Of a stretch of 38,579 nucleotides of DNA, positions 8,689 to 19,151 are shown piece by piece (the first letter of the stretch is position 1; each line of letters starts with the position of its first letter). The position numbers and the translations under genes are program-made. Below the pieces are notes generated by a model that searched no databases, was not told the origin of the DNA, and saw only the letters and a list, made by a program, of their open reading frames with translations. The stretch is from Gymnopus androsaceus JB14 (lineage: Eukaryota; Basidiomycota; Agaricomycetes; Agaricales; Omphalotaceae), in assembly GCA_009733575.1 (NCBI GenBank), contig ML769532.1, forward strand, positions 1 to 38,579, read 5' to 3'.

Positions 8689-10401
8689 CTACTGGCGACG
8701 ACACAAGACGAGTATCAAATTCATCCTGACAATCGCCAGTTGTTTCTCGTCTAATTGGAAATATTCAGTTAGGACTCGGAGAACCAGCAAGTATATGTAG
8801 ACTAACTGGATGTGTGAAGCCCGGGTGCTTGGAAAGGAACTGGTGTGGAGAACAGTTAATTCGACGATGCCTCCTTCTCTTCTGGATGAAGAGAACCCTC
8901 CTTCGCTAGTCCCAGGGCCATTGTCAGAGTGACGACAGTTCACTGAAGGAATAGGAATTTAGGAGAGGAATGAGGAAAGGAAGGGGAGACGTACAAGCAA
9001 CAAGTAGTGAGAATGTATAAACTTTGGCGAGTATCATGTCCGTGATGACTACCAAGGCAAGGTGAGGTTAATTAGTATCCAGCTTGAGGTTCGACAGAAC
9101 TTACCAAAATATAATCCGACGCTACTACGATTGAACAGACCAATAACGATGGCTTGAGAAAGGAGAGACAGAAGATTGCATTCCACTATCCGGATGATAA
9201 GTTTACGGATACCTCTATGAAGAAATCAGTCTGAATGTCGCAGAAATGCCCGACGAGAATTCAGGACCGAGCTAAACGCACCCCGGGAGACGGTGGTTTA
9301 ATTGCGTTTTGCGTCGGAAACTGAGGTCCAGGTAGTAGATCATCGAGCTTGTGATCAAGACATCCGCACCTCTATTAGATATTTGGTCACAGTTTTGCAG
9401 ATTTAATGGAGAAGAACTTACAGGGAACCCCCTAGCCATATATAGACCACAGGTCTAATGGTCGGTCAGCAGTGAAACTGACAGTTTACAGATGAAGGCA
9501 AGTCCTTCACTTACAGGAGAAGGTCCAGATCCGAGATAAGCTTGTGTGTTGCTATAATGTGTACCATCCAGCAAGCGATACCTGTGAATATTCAAGGATA
9601 TTTAGGTCACAGGTGCTTGGTAGATGAAGAGCGGCACGATTCCCATACACCAGCCCAATATGGAGAGACATCCAATGACTACAGGTAATATCCAATTGTT
9701 TTTCATGGACATTATCCAAAGGCGCGAAGCATAGAAGAGCTGTACAGTGAGAGCACAAGTTGTCCTGCATTAGCGTCAGCACTGCAATCATAAATGTTCA
9801 GCCGCTATCTCACAAGAGGAAGGCTTCAACGGGACTTGCCCAGTGGGTGAACGCCAATGCGGCGGGATCTGAAGAGTGAAGGTGGTCAGTGACCAAAGAA
9901 TGGCTTAATCCGAGACTCACTCCCGTAATTTGCGACAGCCCAGTCATAAGACCAGATACCTGCCAGTGTAAAAATATCAGTAGGCTCGAAACTCAGATTA
10001 CTTAGTGTAATGATGACGCCGACCTGTTGCAATGGTGTCACCAATGCACATGCTGACACAAAAAACAACCAAGGTTTTGAGCCACCATCTATCGGTGGGG
10101 AACTTCGAGAAATAGGTCCACGCTGGCGGCAAGTTTGAGTAATTACCATGAAGTGTCAAGGTTCAAGCACTCACTGGCACACAACACGATACCCATTGTT
10201 AAGTACTGTTATAACAGTACTTGAGCTCAATCCATGCGAGACTCTAGAGACTTGTACAAACCGAAAGGTAGTTGCTGACTACCTGTGCATGAAATTGAGT
10301 GCCATTAGCTTCCTCAAATTTAGATTCGCTTCAAAGAGACTCACTACTGCTCCCACCGAAAGATTAATCTGGGTCTGCTCCATTGCAGAAAGGCCCGACA
10401 T
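8689..10401 (-). CDS. DUF6534-type multi-pass membrane protein, copy A (multi-exon)
   Basis: The start ATG at 10399-10401 gives MSGLSAMEQTQINLSVGA, followed by a donor. Further exons read upstream to downstream on the minus strand: a microexon-like VSNYLS block; a short block ending in front of GTGAGTG at about 10165; TYFSKFPTDRWWLKTLVVF with FCVSMCIGDTIAT (about 10025-10110); WSYDWAVANYG (about 9915-9960); ALAFTHWASPVEAFLL; TVQLFYASRLWIMSMKNNW with ILPVVIGCLSILGWCMG (about 9640-9770); GADVLITSSMIYYLDLSFR (about 9310-9370); VECNLLSLLSQAIVIGLFNR; and a polar tail ending at 8689. Introns are about 50-90 nt. The layout matches the basidiomycete DUF6534 family, 7-TM-like proteins of unknown function. 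One extra base relative to copy C lies near 10210, close to an exon edge, so the second exon border is uncertain. Exon borders are my estimates. Confidence 0.72.
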
Positions 10402-10779
10402 CTTGAAGTAATAGTGGTTTCTGGTGTTTGCGTGTGTCGCAAGTCTGGGTGCTAGGAGGATTTAATAAGTACAGAGGAGGTATATATAAAGCCGAATCGC
10501 CGAACCGACCATCTGAGCTGTCTGAGAGCTGTATACATTACTGTAAGGAGCCAGGGTCTTGTCGTACACCTGGCATTTGGCGTCTGGTAACTTTTAGGTT
10601 TGGCTTCATATTAGACCATATTTGCCGCACGTTTCAAAATGTTTTCGGTCAAGTTTTGCATTGCTTTTGAATTAGCCAATCCCAAACGAAATCTAAATTC
10701 GTTCAGTTGGTCACAGGTCACACCCCCGAACGAAGTGCTCGAAATGGTACAGTATATTTATTGGCTTCAATTCCATTGA
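10402..10779. other. Upstream region of DUF6534-type gene A
   Basis: No convincing gene. It separates gene A from a duplicated copy of its first exon. TATATATAAAG at about 10481-10491 is AT-rich but faces the plus strand, so I do not call it a promoter of gene A. Confidence 0.4.
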
Positions 10780-10982
10780 CGGTCAAGTCATTGAGTCCGC
10801 CATAGCGACGTCACAAATGCCATTGTCTTTATTTGCTTGGAGACTAGGACTCGGAACCGAAAGGTGGTTGCTGACAACCTGTTGAGTGCTATTAGCTTCC
10901 TCGAATTTACTTCAGGTAAACTCGTCATTCTTCCAAGTGAAAAATTAATCTGGGCCTGCTCTATTACAGAAAGGCCCGACAT
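10780..10982 (-). pseudogene. Duplicated first exon of a DUF6534-type gene
   Basis: On the minus strand from ATG at 10980-10982 it reads MSGLSVIEQAQINFSLG, nearly the N-terminus of copies A, B and C, followed by the same intron-start region and the GTTGTCAGCAACCACC block. The rest of the gene is absent: the next conserved exon (TMGIVLSA) is not found before gene A begins. This is a solitary 5' fragment left by an unequal duplication. Confidence 0.72.
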
Positions 10983-12110
10983 CTTCAAGTAATGATGGTT
11001 TCTGGTGTTGGGAGTGGTCCGCGTGGGGAGGACAGATTACAGGGGTAGATCGAGAGTAAGTGTTGAAATACCGTAAGCATATAGTTTTGTGCATAACTCA
11101 CCAAAGTGTATTCAATGATGCTCAAAAGTAGACCAGTGTTCTTCCTTCAACCAAGTTAATTATAGTCAATCTTCGCCGCATGCCATATTAGCTGCTGTAT
11201 ACTGTACATTAAACGTCGGAAGCACTGGCTATGGCACATGGGATTTGGGGTAAAAAGAACCGAGGGTCGTCACTCGGGTGGAGCTGCTTCAAGCCGCTTC
11301 CTTCGTATAGCTTCAAAGCCGACTTGTAGTCGGTTTGAAAAAACTTTTGGACTTTCATATCACCAGTTGAAGAGTATTTGTCGTTCTCGAGGGAGGAGGT
11401 GGCAGGTATAGCGAAAAAAATGTCCGAGATAATACTGGAGACGGTTAGAAATTTTTGGAAATCGAGCTTTCACTCTTCCGGTATGATTGCGTGTTCCATG
11501 AATGAGCAGTAGCGGAGATCTGGGCAAAGCGATGCTCTTCAAAGTTCAATGCTCTTCAATACTTTGGATGCTCTTCAAATTTCATAGTATGAACTTTGAA
11601 GAGCATCCAAAGTATTCGTTATTCGCATTCGGAGATAGCGATTAGTAGTTAGTGATATCCTTCTCTTTCTAGAAGGCCCATGGAACAGATACAACACAGA
11701 GATGTAATAGAAGCTTGAACTTGAAGTCCGACTCTCAGTTCGCGTTCTGCGTAGAGAGTAGAGCCGTGATGGTTGAAGATAGAGATGAAGGAAAGAAATA
11801 GGCAGCTTCTACTCATGCAACTCCGATACCCAAGCTAAAGCTACGAGTAACGGCCAGGGGCAACGGCGCCAATTCTGTCACGGTATCCTCTGAGGTGAGA
11901 TAGAAGAGGAACACGAGATAGACTCCTTTGCAGCTTTGGAATCGCTTCCATTGCCTTTAGATGTAGTGTTTTGGTGGCAAGCAAGATATAGGGGATCGCG
12001 GCGGCGTTGTCCTCATTGATCTTCAAGCTTCTTGATCGCGTCGTTTCCAGTCGCGTTGGCAGCCCGGAGAGATGCTCTAGGAGTACCCATATGCATAAGA
12101 ACAGGTCATG
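10983..12110. other. Duplicated noncoding block between units A and B
   Basis: The block corresponds in pieces to 14340-15950. A perfect inverted pair lies at 11550-11610, where TTTGGATGCTCTTCAAA is mirrored by TTTGAAGAGCATCCAAAG. A minus-strand reading frame at 11841-12026 is open for 61 codons, but its counterpart in unit B is not conserved as a frame, so I do not call it a gene. Confidence 0.45.
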
Positions 12111-12500
12111 GTAAGTTCTTCCAGCAATATCGGCGCACTTTACACACTGAAGTACCTTGGGCGAACCCCGTGTACAAGGTAGTACACTTCGACATGTCGT
12201 CGAAGATCATTGTAAACTTGTTCGTCATGGAACGAACATACGAGCGGAAATCAACATTGGCAGATGTTCGGAATCTTCGTTCTCGAGTAGGTCCAGTGGA
12301 TATAGTGAGGAGGAAAGATAAACCCTTAGATATCAGCTCACCGATGGTGCAGAGGGCCCATTCCGGCCCAACGTAGCCAAAATGTTTCGCCCAAAAAAGG
12401 TGCGAGAAACACAGGCATGGGGACCGATCACCTTGGATATAGGAATATTTGATAAGTCGACAGACGATTACAAGCAGATTATTACAAGCATTAATATGAC
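12111..12500 (-). other. Uninterrupted copy of the conserved fragment (empty transposon site)
   Basis: This is the unit-B counterpart of 1128-1157 joined to 8255-8480. The run GTACCTTGGGCGAACCCC, then CGACATGTCGTCGAAG, crosses the place where unit A carries the 7.1-kb transposon. The minus strand is open for 161 codons (12106-12591) without a recognised domain. Function unknown. Confidence 0.55.
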
Positions 12501-12750
12501 TACTAAGTGAAAAAAATGAGTACAAAAGTAATGGGTTTGAGATATGAAGATAATTTGGAAAAGAACACAGGGAGTGGATCGGGTCTTGCAAACGCCAGTA
12601 TGCACGTATCCCTTAGTCTCGCTAGCCGGAATTCCAAAAGAGAAGAAGAAAAATTGTTCCATGGAGTAGCACCTCATACTGGCAACTCGGAAAACGCAAG
12701 AGGTCCCTTCTGTTCTTGCGACTCGGAATCGCCGGATGCTTCTTGTCTAA

Positions 12751-14323
12751 TTAGAAATATTCATTTAGGACTCGGAGACCCAGTGGGATGAGTACGTGGA
12801 CTAACGGGATGTGAACTGAGGCCTGGGTGCTTGGAAAAGTCAGCTCGAAGCCTCCTTCGCTGGTTCCATGGCTGTTGTCGGAGCGACTGTTCACTGCAGG
12901 AATACGTAAATATTAGGATAACACTGGGATCTGAAAAAAGAGTGAAAAGAAAGGAAAAGAGGAACATACAAGAAACAAGTAGAGAAAACGTATAAATTTT
13001 GGAGAGCGTCATGTCCGTAATGCCTAGGAGGCAAGGTGAGGTTAAGTAAGTAGCATTCAACTTGAGAATGGACGTACAAAAATATAATCCTATATTTGTA
13101 CGATTGAAGAGACCGATAGTGATGGTTTGAGCAAAAAGAGACAGAAGATTGCACTCTACTGTCCGAACGATGAGTTTACGCAAACTTCCTATGAAAGGAC
13201 CAGTTGGCGGAAACGCCAGATGGGAATTCAGGATTTATCCGGAAGCGGAGGTGAAGGTAGTAAATCATTGAGCCAGTGATTAAAACATCCGCGCCTCTGT
13301 TGAGCATTAGCTCGAGTACTACTTGTGGATTTTAATAGAGAAAGACCTACACGGAACCCCCCAGCCAGATATATACCACAGAGCTAACGGTCCGTTAGCG
13401 GTCAAGCTGCTTTATTACAGTTCTGCACTTACTCGAGAAGGGCGAAATCTGAGATGCGATCGTATGTCGTTAGAACGTGTACTTGCCAACAACCCATAGC
13501 CTGTGAATATTCAAGAATATTTAGCTTGCTAGATGAAGAACGGTGAGTTTCCCGTACACCAGCCCATTAAGGAGAGAGCTCCAATGACTACAGGTAAGAT
13601 CCGATTCTTTTTCATGGACATTATCCAAAGGCGCCACGCATAGAAGAGCTGCACAGTGAGACCGCACGTTGTCCTGCAAGCGGTAACCGATTAATCATTA
13701 GCGTTAGCCCTGCAACCACAAATACAACTGGCTATCTCACAAGAAGAAACCTTCAGCGGCACCTGCCCAATGGGTGAACGCCAATATAGCGGGATCTGAA
13801 GAGCAAAGTGATTAGTAGTTGACCAAAAGGATGACTACCGAGACTCACTCCCGTAATTTGTGACAGCCCAGTCATAAGTCCAAATACCTGTGAAATTTTA
13901 GGAAATTTTAGTAGGATCGAAGCTCAGAGGAACGACAACGCCAACCAGTTCCAATGGTGTCACCAATGCACATGCTGACACACAGAACAACTAGGGCTTT
14001 GAACCACCATCTATCGGTGTGGAACTCCGAGAAATAGGTCCATGCTGGTTCAAGACAAGTTTGCATTAGTACCGCGAATGCGAGCGTAAATGTACTAAGT
14101 TCGCGCACTCACTTGCAGAAAGCACGATACCCATCGTTAGGTACTGTGATAACAGCACTTGAGCTCAAAACATGCCAGGTTAGAGTCTACGAACCGAAAG
14201 ATAGTTGCTGACAACCTGTTATGTGCCATTAGCTTCCTCGAATTTACTTCAGACTCATAATCTCACCACTCCTCCAAGTGAAAGATTAATCTGGGCCTGT
14301 GTTGCTGCAGAAGGCCTCGACAT
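12751..14323 (-). CDS. DUF6534-type multi-pass membrane protein, copy B (multi-exon)
   Basis: ATG at 14321-14323 starts MSRPSAATQAQINLSLGG, followed by donor GTGAGA. Then follow a YLTMGIVLSA exon; AWTYFSEFHTDRWWFKALVV with LCVSMCIGDTIGTG (about 13955-14045); IWTYDWAVTNYG; DPAILAFTHWAGAAEGFFL; a TVQLFYAWRLWIMSMKKNR block with ILPVVIGALSLMGWCTG (about 13555-13670); GADVLITGSMIYYLHLRFR (about 13245-13300); RKLIVRTVECNLLSLFAQ with TITIGLFNRTNIGLYF (about 13070-13180); ITDMTLSKIYTFSLLVS (about 12970-13025); and a tail ending NEYF with TAA at 12751-12753. The stop comes about 20 codons earlier than the ends of copies A and C. The frame can be followed through all exons, so it may be functional. Exon borders are estimates; the biological role of the family is not known. 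Confidence 0.74.
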
Positions 14324-16062
14324 TGTGAAGTTGAGTTAATATTCGTTGGTGCTGGGGAGTGAGTGGTTTGGGTGGAAGGATACGCCGAAATTTATGTGAT
14401 AATTTATGAGTAAGTACATATTGTAGCCCTGGGGTAGATCGAAGGGTGTATCTTGAACTATAAATATCAATATATTATACATAGTATTGTGCATGCCTCG
14501 CCGGGTATATTCAATTTAAAAACAGTAAGCGAGTATTCTTCCCTCAGCTAATCACAGTCAATTCGCCGCATCGCTGGATCCGCTATTTTAATTTAGCTGT
14601 CCGTAGCTGTATACTTTAAGTACAGGGTGGATGAAGCAAGACTCGTCACTCGGTGTGTGGCTTTTGAACTGCTTCAAGCCACTTCGTGCAGCTTCAAAGC
14701 CGACTTGAAGTCAGATTGAAAGACTTTTGGATTTTCATGTCACCAGTTGAAGAGTACTTGGCAAGGGAGGGCGGCGGCTAGGTATAGTGAAAAAAAGGTC
14801 TTTTATTTGTGTGAGAAAGTACTGGAAACGGTTAGGAGTTTTTGAGAATCAAAGCTTTCTTTCACTCAGGCTTGCTTCCGGTGATTAAGTTACCTGTCCG
14901 GGCATGAGCGTGTATTGGATACCGCACTAGTGGCGTCCGCAAATTCAAGGTGTCAACTCGATTCGTTTGCTTCAATGACAATTTTAACATTGCATTATTG
15001 CCCAAAACTCGGCGAAATCCGTGAATAGGTTTCTGACGCGCCAATCTTCGAGTTGAACCACGAGCTGGCCAGTGAGAACTTGCCTACTGAAAGAAAAAGG
15101 CAGATTTTGACGTACCAAGGCATCCAAGCTTCTGAGAAGAAATACGTTTCCGGAATCCTTTGTGCTCACAGGAGCCTGAGCCAGCCACAGTGCTCTCCAT
15201 ATAATCCATACTCTGAAGTCCACTGTGCGCGTGCGATTTGAAGTGAGAAGTACAGTATCCTCGGGAGCTGGTCAGTAGCCGTAGGCCTGCAATCGTACCA
15301 ATTGGTTACTATGAAGAGCATCCAAAGTATTCATTAATCGCTATCTCCGCCTTCAGCGGTGCAATACCCTCGCAGCCTCGATCTTGACAATCCCTCTGGG
15401 CCGGGAGAAGCCTTTGGTAGCTGGATCAGTAGCAGAAATACAGAAAAGAAGTCCTTGAAGAAGGCCCACGGAGCAGATACTTGAAGTCCGAGTCTCAATT
15501 CGCGTTCTGCGTAGAGAGTAGAACCTGGTTAACTTCGAATTGGGTCAAGCACTCTGCTGTCTTATCTACGCCTATACACACGGGACAGAGATATCGTGAA
15601 GGTTGAGGATGAAGATAGGCGATAGGCGAAGAAAATACGCCGCGCATACAACTCCGATACCCAAGCTAAAATTTGGGATGCTGAGAGTAATGCCTCCGGG
15701 GATCTTCTATCTCCTCAAGAACGCCTTGAGGTGCTTTCTGTCAGCTGGACCATTACGCGCAGCTTCCTGCTGCCGCATGCACAATAATACTATCGGGCCA
15801 GGGAAGGAAGGAAGGTCTTCAATGTCATATTACCTCGCGTAGACCGTGCTCTGGAGTGATATGGAAAGTCACCGAGCTAAGATGGAAAAGGAATACGAGA
15901 CTCGCTTTCGCTTCCATATGCAGGATCTTTGTGTTTTGTGGCAAGCATGAGTAGAACTTTAGCGCCCACTAGTGTGCGCGCTTTGACCGTGAGAGCGAGA
16001 GAAATTTGATCAAAATTTAAACCAACCTCGACGGTTTCGACTTAACACCTCAAGAAAACAAC
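14324..16062. other. Intergenic block, partly duplicated from unit A
   Basis: It carries the unit-B counterparts of the 11040-12030 sequence in the same order, interrupted by a unique stretch at about 14860-15290. Two overlapping minus-strand frames (14862-15044 and 14984-15223) show no known domain. I see no supported gene before RPL37. Confidence 0.45.
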
Positions 16063-16918
16063 ATGGCGAGTCTCTATGCTATTTCTATGATCCTGAATGT
16101 CTCTGGATGCCCTTGGATGTGCTGTTGGACGAGTTTGAGCGGGGAAAACGACGGAAAAACGGTGGATTTCGGGTTGTGATTTTGGATGACTTGTTTGGGT
16201 TTTCAAAAGATTTTGGCTACTCCTCCAAGTCGTTGAACTTGTAGCTGCGAAGAACCGGGAGGCTCGTCGAACACTTCGTCCTGTCCTGCTTAGATGGGTA
16301 ACCGACGATCAGATTGAGCTGGAGTCTGGATGGCTGGAACGAGGGCACTGGAGACATTCTCGATTCCTTTTGTTTCCCTTTACTAATTCCTCTTTTTTCT
16401 TTTCTCTACAGACCAAAGGTTCGTTATACAGGCCAAAATTATTCCTTACTACTTTAGTTACTTACATTGATTGAAATCGAATAGGAACGTCGTCTTTCGG
16501 GTGCGTCGACGTATTCTCTTTGTCTATCCAATATATCCTGATTCCTTCTACAGTAAACGCCACACCAAGTCGCACACCCTGTGCAGGCGCTGCGGGAACC
16601 GCGCTTTCCACAGGCAACACAAAAGTGCGCTTTATCCTAATCCTATTCGTACTTTTGATCCTAATTGCACTCGCAGCCTGTGCATCATGTGGCTACCCTT
16701 CTGCTAAAATGCGCTCCTACCAATGGGGACAGAAAGCTATCCGGAGAAAGACGACTGGTACCGGACGCATGCGTCACCTCAAGGATGTTTCTCGTAGGTT
16801 CAAAAATGGATTCCGGTGAGTATTGCAACTTTTTTATTATTACTTGTCTGATTGACTGACTGGGAGTAGGGAAAACACTGTCGCGACAAAGCGATCGAAG
16901 CCTACAGCCGAGGCATGA
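16063..16918 (+). CDS. RPL37: 60S ribosomal protein L37 (eL37), six exons
   Basis: eL37 is a small zinc-binding protein of the large ribosomal subunit. The exons join in frame: 16063-16065 (ATG alone), 16412-16418 (7 nt), 16485-16500, 16554-16624, 16677-16815 and 16870-16918, giving 94 residues and stop TGA. The product begins [19 protein letters not shown] and has the zinc-ribbon cysteines in LCRRCG and TCASCG. It continues [40 protein letters not shown] and a basic tail [16 protein letters not shown]. Length and motifs are normal for the family. Introns 2 to 5 have GT-AG ends. The first intron starts GCGAGT after the ATG, so it would be a GC-AG intron; a missed upstream or alternative first exon is the other possibility. 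The gene lies 208 bp upstream of LAS17 on the same strand. Confidence 0.92.
16412..16418 (+). other. RPL37: Seven-nucleotide microexon of RPL37
   Basis: ACCAAAG between CTCTACAG and GTTCGT. It supplies Thr-Lys and the first base of Gly in the conserved MTKGTSSFG start. Without it the N-terminus cannot be assembled. Confidence 0.8.
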
Positions 16919-17126
16919 GTGCGAGCAGAGCATGCTAAAAGTTAGATCGTTTTATGTCGTTCTGTATTTCCGTATGCCACATATGATGATATCCCACATG
17001 CGCATGCTATGACATATGAAACTAAGAATTAAGTGTAGAAGTGTAGCTGTGTACTGCGAGCGCGGTAGTTGTACACCCGCAGTTGATCAGTAAAGTTCCC
17101 ACAGCTTGTTGTCCCGATCCACCACG

Positions 17127-18553
17127 ATGCCCTCGCAATCGACGCTTTCTGCAGACGACAAAGCCAAAGTAAAATCTGCGATTCCTGTCTCACCAGCTTC
17201 TAATAAAATATTCCATGCTTCACTCTCACGAATCTACTACGCCTACCCCTCACCCAGTTCATGGTCCTACTCTGGACTACAAGGCGCATTAACCTTCACT
17301 CGAGACAATGTTACCGGGGCTTGTAGTTTCAAACTAGTCGATTTAATTGGAACTAGAGGAGTTATCTGGGAACACGAACTCTACCAGGGTTTGGAGTACA
17401 ACGCAGATAGGGCCTGGTTCCATTCGTTTGCAGGAGATGAATGCATGATTGGATTTGTGTTTAGCGATGAAGGCGAAGCAAAGAATTTTTGGAAAAAGGT
17501 TCTCGATAAGAAGGATGCAAAGGGTAAGTGACCTTTTCTAAATACTATTCAAGCTTCTTATTCCTTGCAGTCAAATCCAAGTCGAAAAAGTCGACGAAAT
17601 CCACTGCGAAATCGTCTGGCGGTAAAATCGACAAATCGATGATATCTGCGCCGACTTCTGGTTCTTTCAAGCATCTAGGACATATGGGTTATGACGCTGA
17701 AAAGGGCTTCACTTCCAAAGGCGTCGACCCGTCCTGGTCTGCTTTCCTCGGTCAGCTCGAATCCAGCGGAGTAGACAAGGAAACTATCGCACAGAATATG
17801 GACTTTATCAAAGATTATGTCAGAACTCACCCCGAGCAGCAGCAGCAGCAGCAGAGTCCCAAGAAACCAAAGACGAAGCCTCCGCCTCCGCCTTCCAGGT
17901 CAAGTGTTGTCCCTCCGCCTCCTCCGCCTCCGAGATCTTCCATATCTCAGAAACCACCACCTTCTCATCCTCCGGCACCACCCGCGAGACCAACTTCCGT
18001 TGCTCCTCCTCCTCCTCCCGCGAGACCTTCTGCCGGCCCACCTCCACCTCCGCCACCTCCTGCGAGACCGGGGAATGTTGCACCTCCGCCTCCGCCTCCT
18101 CCTGCGAGACCTACTAGCAGCGCTCCTCCTCCGCCTCCTCCCCCACCTCCACCTCACGGAGGTCATGCAGGTGCTCCTCCACCTCCTCCGCCGCCCCACC
18201 TCCGCCTCCTCCCGGAGGTCATGCAGGTATTCCTCCACCTCCTCCGCCACCACCACCTGCTCCCAGGTCTTCCTCCGCCCGCAGCAGTAGGCTTGCCTGC
18301 TCCCCAACCTGGTAGAAACGATCTCCTCGCTTCGATCCAAGGCAAAGGTATTCATTCACTACGCAAGGCAGATTCGTCTTCACCTACCTCTCCTTCGCCT
18401 GGTCGCAGTGGTACGCCCGCCATCGAGGAATCCTCATCCAGTGGAGGAGGAGCAAGTGATCTCACGTCGGCGTTGGCTACTGCGCTTATGGCGAGAAATG
18501 CAAAGATGGGAGAGGATAGTGATGAGGAAGAGGAGGACGATGATTGGGATTAG
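17127..18553 (+). CDS. LAS17: WASP/Las17 family actin nucleation-promoting factor, two exons
   Basis: The protein activates the Arp2/3 complex to nucleate branched actin at endocytic patches. Exon 1 is 17127-17523 and exon 2 is 17571-18553, joined by a 47-nt intron (GTAAGT...TTGCAG), giving 459 residues. Residues 1 to about 132 form the WH1/EVH1 domain, which binds WIP/verprolin-type partners (ADRAWFHSFAGDECMIGFVF). A CRIB motif ISAPTSGSFKHLGHMG follows, which points to Rho-GTPase (Cdc42/Rac) binding; budding-yeast Las17 lacks this. Then comes a long proline-rich region with many PPPPPP runs, then a WH2 actin-binding motif (NDLLASIQGKGIHSLRK), a helical stretch ALATALMARNAKMG, and the acidic tail DSDEEEEDDDWD with the conserved penultimate Trp. 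The ATG at 17127 is chosen because it directly precedes the WH1 domain. A 55-bp tandem repeat at 18159 shifts part of the proline region out of its polyproline frame (see findings). Confidence 0.93.
18159..18247 (+). repeat. 55-bp direct duplication in the LAS17 proline-rich region
   Basis: GGAGGTCATGCAGGT and the following TCCTCCACCTCCTCCGCC occur at 18159 and again at 18214, a period of 55 bp, which is not a multiple of three. Confidence 0.75.
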
Positions 18554-19151
18554 TATTATTGCTAGATTTATTTTATTTATCAAGTTTTTATAACAAGAAA
18601 TTTGACCGATATCAGCAACCAGTGGGAATCCATAAAATGGCTCAGATTCAGCAGGTGAACTGCGTGAATAAGGTCAATCATCGAGCTTGGGTTGGCAAAA
18701 TTTGGGTAGTGATGAGAGAAGTTGAGAATCTAAACGACCGTAGTTCATAGGAAGTAGAGTAGTTAACTTACAACATAATATCAAATCGTAAAGTAAATAA
18801 GTAACTAAAATGGACTCAGATCAAAGATAAGACATGAAATGTAAAGGGGATAAACATAAGTAAGGTAACGGATGTCAAGAACACAACACCCAAGTGTACA
18901 ACAGTAGATCGGAGACCATATTACACTCCCACCAACAACTTGAAAACGGTGCACCACTACGCCAACATAGTCTCCTCTTCTAGTAAGCAGATTAATCTGA
19001 CCGCAAAAAAGCACATTAATGGAAGATAGATATGAAGTGGAATAGAACGCAAGAGAATGCCGGGCAAGTCAGACTCATTCTTCGATGGCATAGTTTTGAC
19101 TAGTACAACTCAAGCCACACTCACTTCAGGTTATACCGCCCAAGTAGTGCC
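18554..19151. other. Intergenic, no gene seen
   Basis: AT-rich sequence between the convergent LAS17 and DUF6534-type gene C. It must hold both 3' ends; I see no repeat or coding region. Confidence 0.45.

Larger units (their letters stand above)
8255..15950. repeat. Tandem segmental duplication, two units of about 3.8 kb
   Basis: Unit 1 (about 8255-12030, plus the flank left of the transposon) and unit 2 (about 12110-15950) keep the same order: a small unknown fragment, a minus-strand DUF6534-type gene, an upstream noncoding stretch, then a block with TTCGCGTTCTGCGTAGAGAG and AACTCCGATACCCAAGCTAA. Matching blocks include 11270/14650 (GCTGCTTCAAGCC), 11590/15312 (GAAGAGCATCCAAAGTATTC), 11738/15498 and 11820/15646. 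Divergence is considerable and indels are common, so the duplication is not recent. Confidence 0.78.

Noticed and set aside
11841..12026. 61-codon minus-strand frame as a small gene
   Set aside because: It is not kept as a frame in the duplicate at 15650-15950.
14862..15241. Overlapping short frames on both strands between the duplicated blocks
   Set aside because: No conserved domain, no splice pattern and no counterpart in unit A.
17817..18355. Several long reading frames on both strands through the LAS17 proline-rich region
   Set aside because: They come from the repeated CCT/CCG codon pattern and are shadows of the real frame, which carries the WH1, CRIB, WH2 and acidic motifs.
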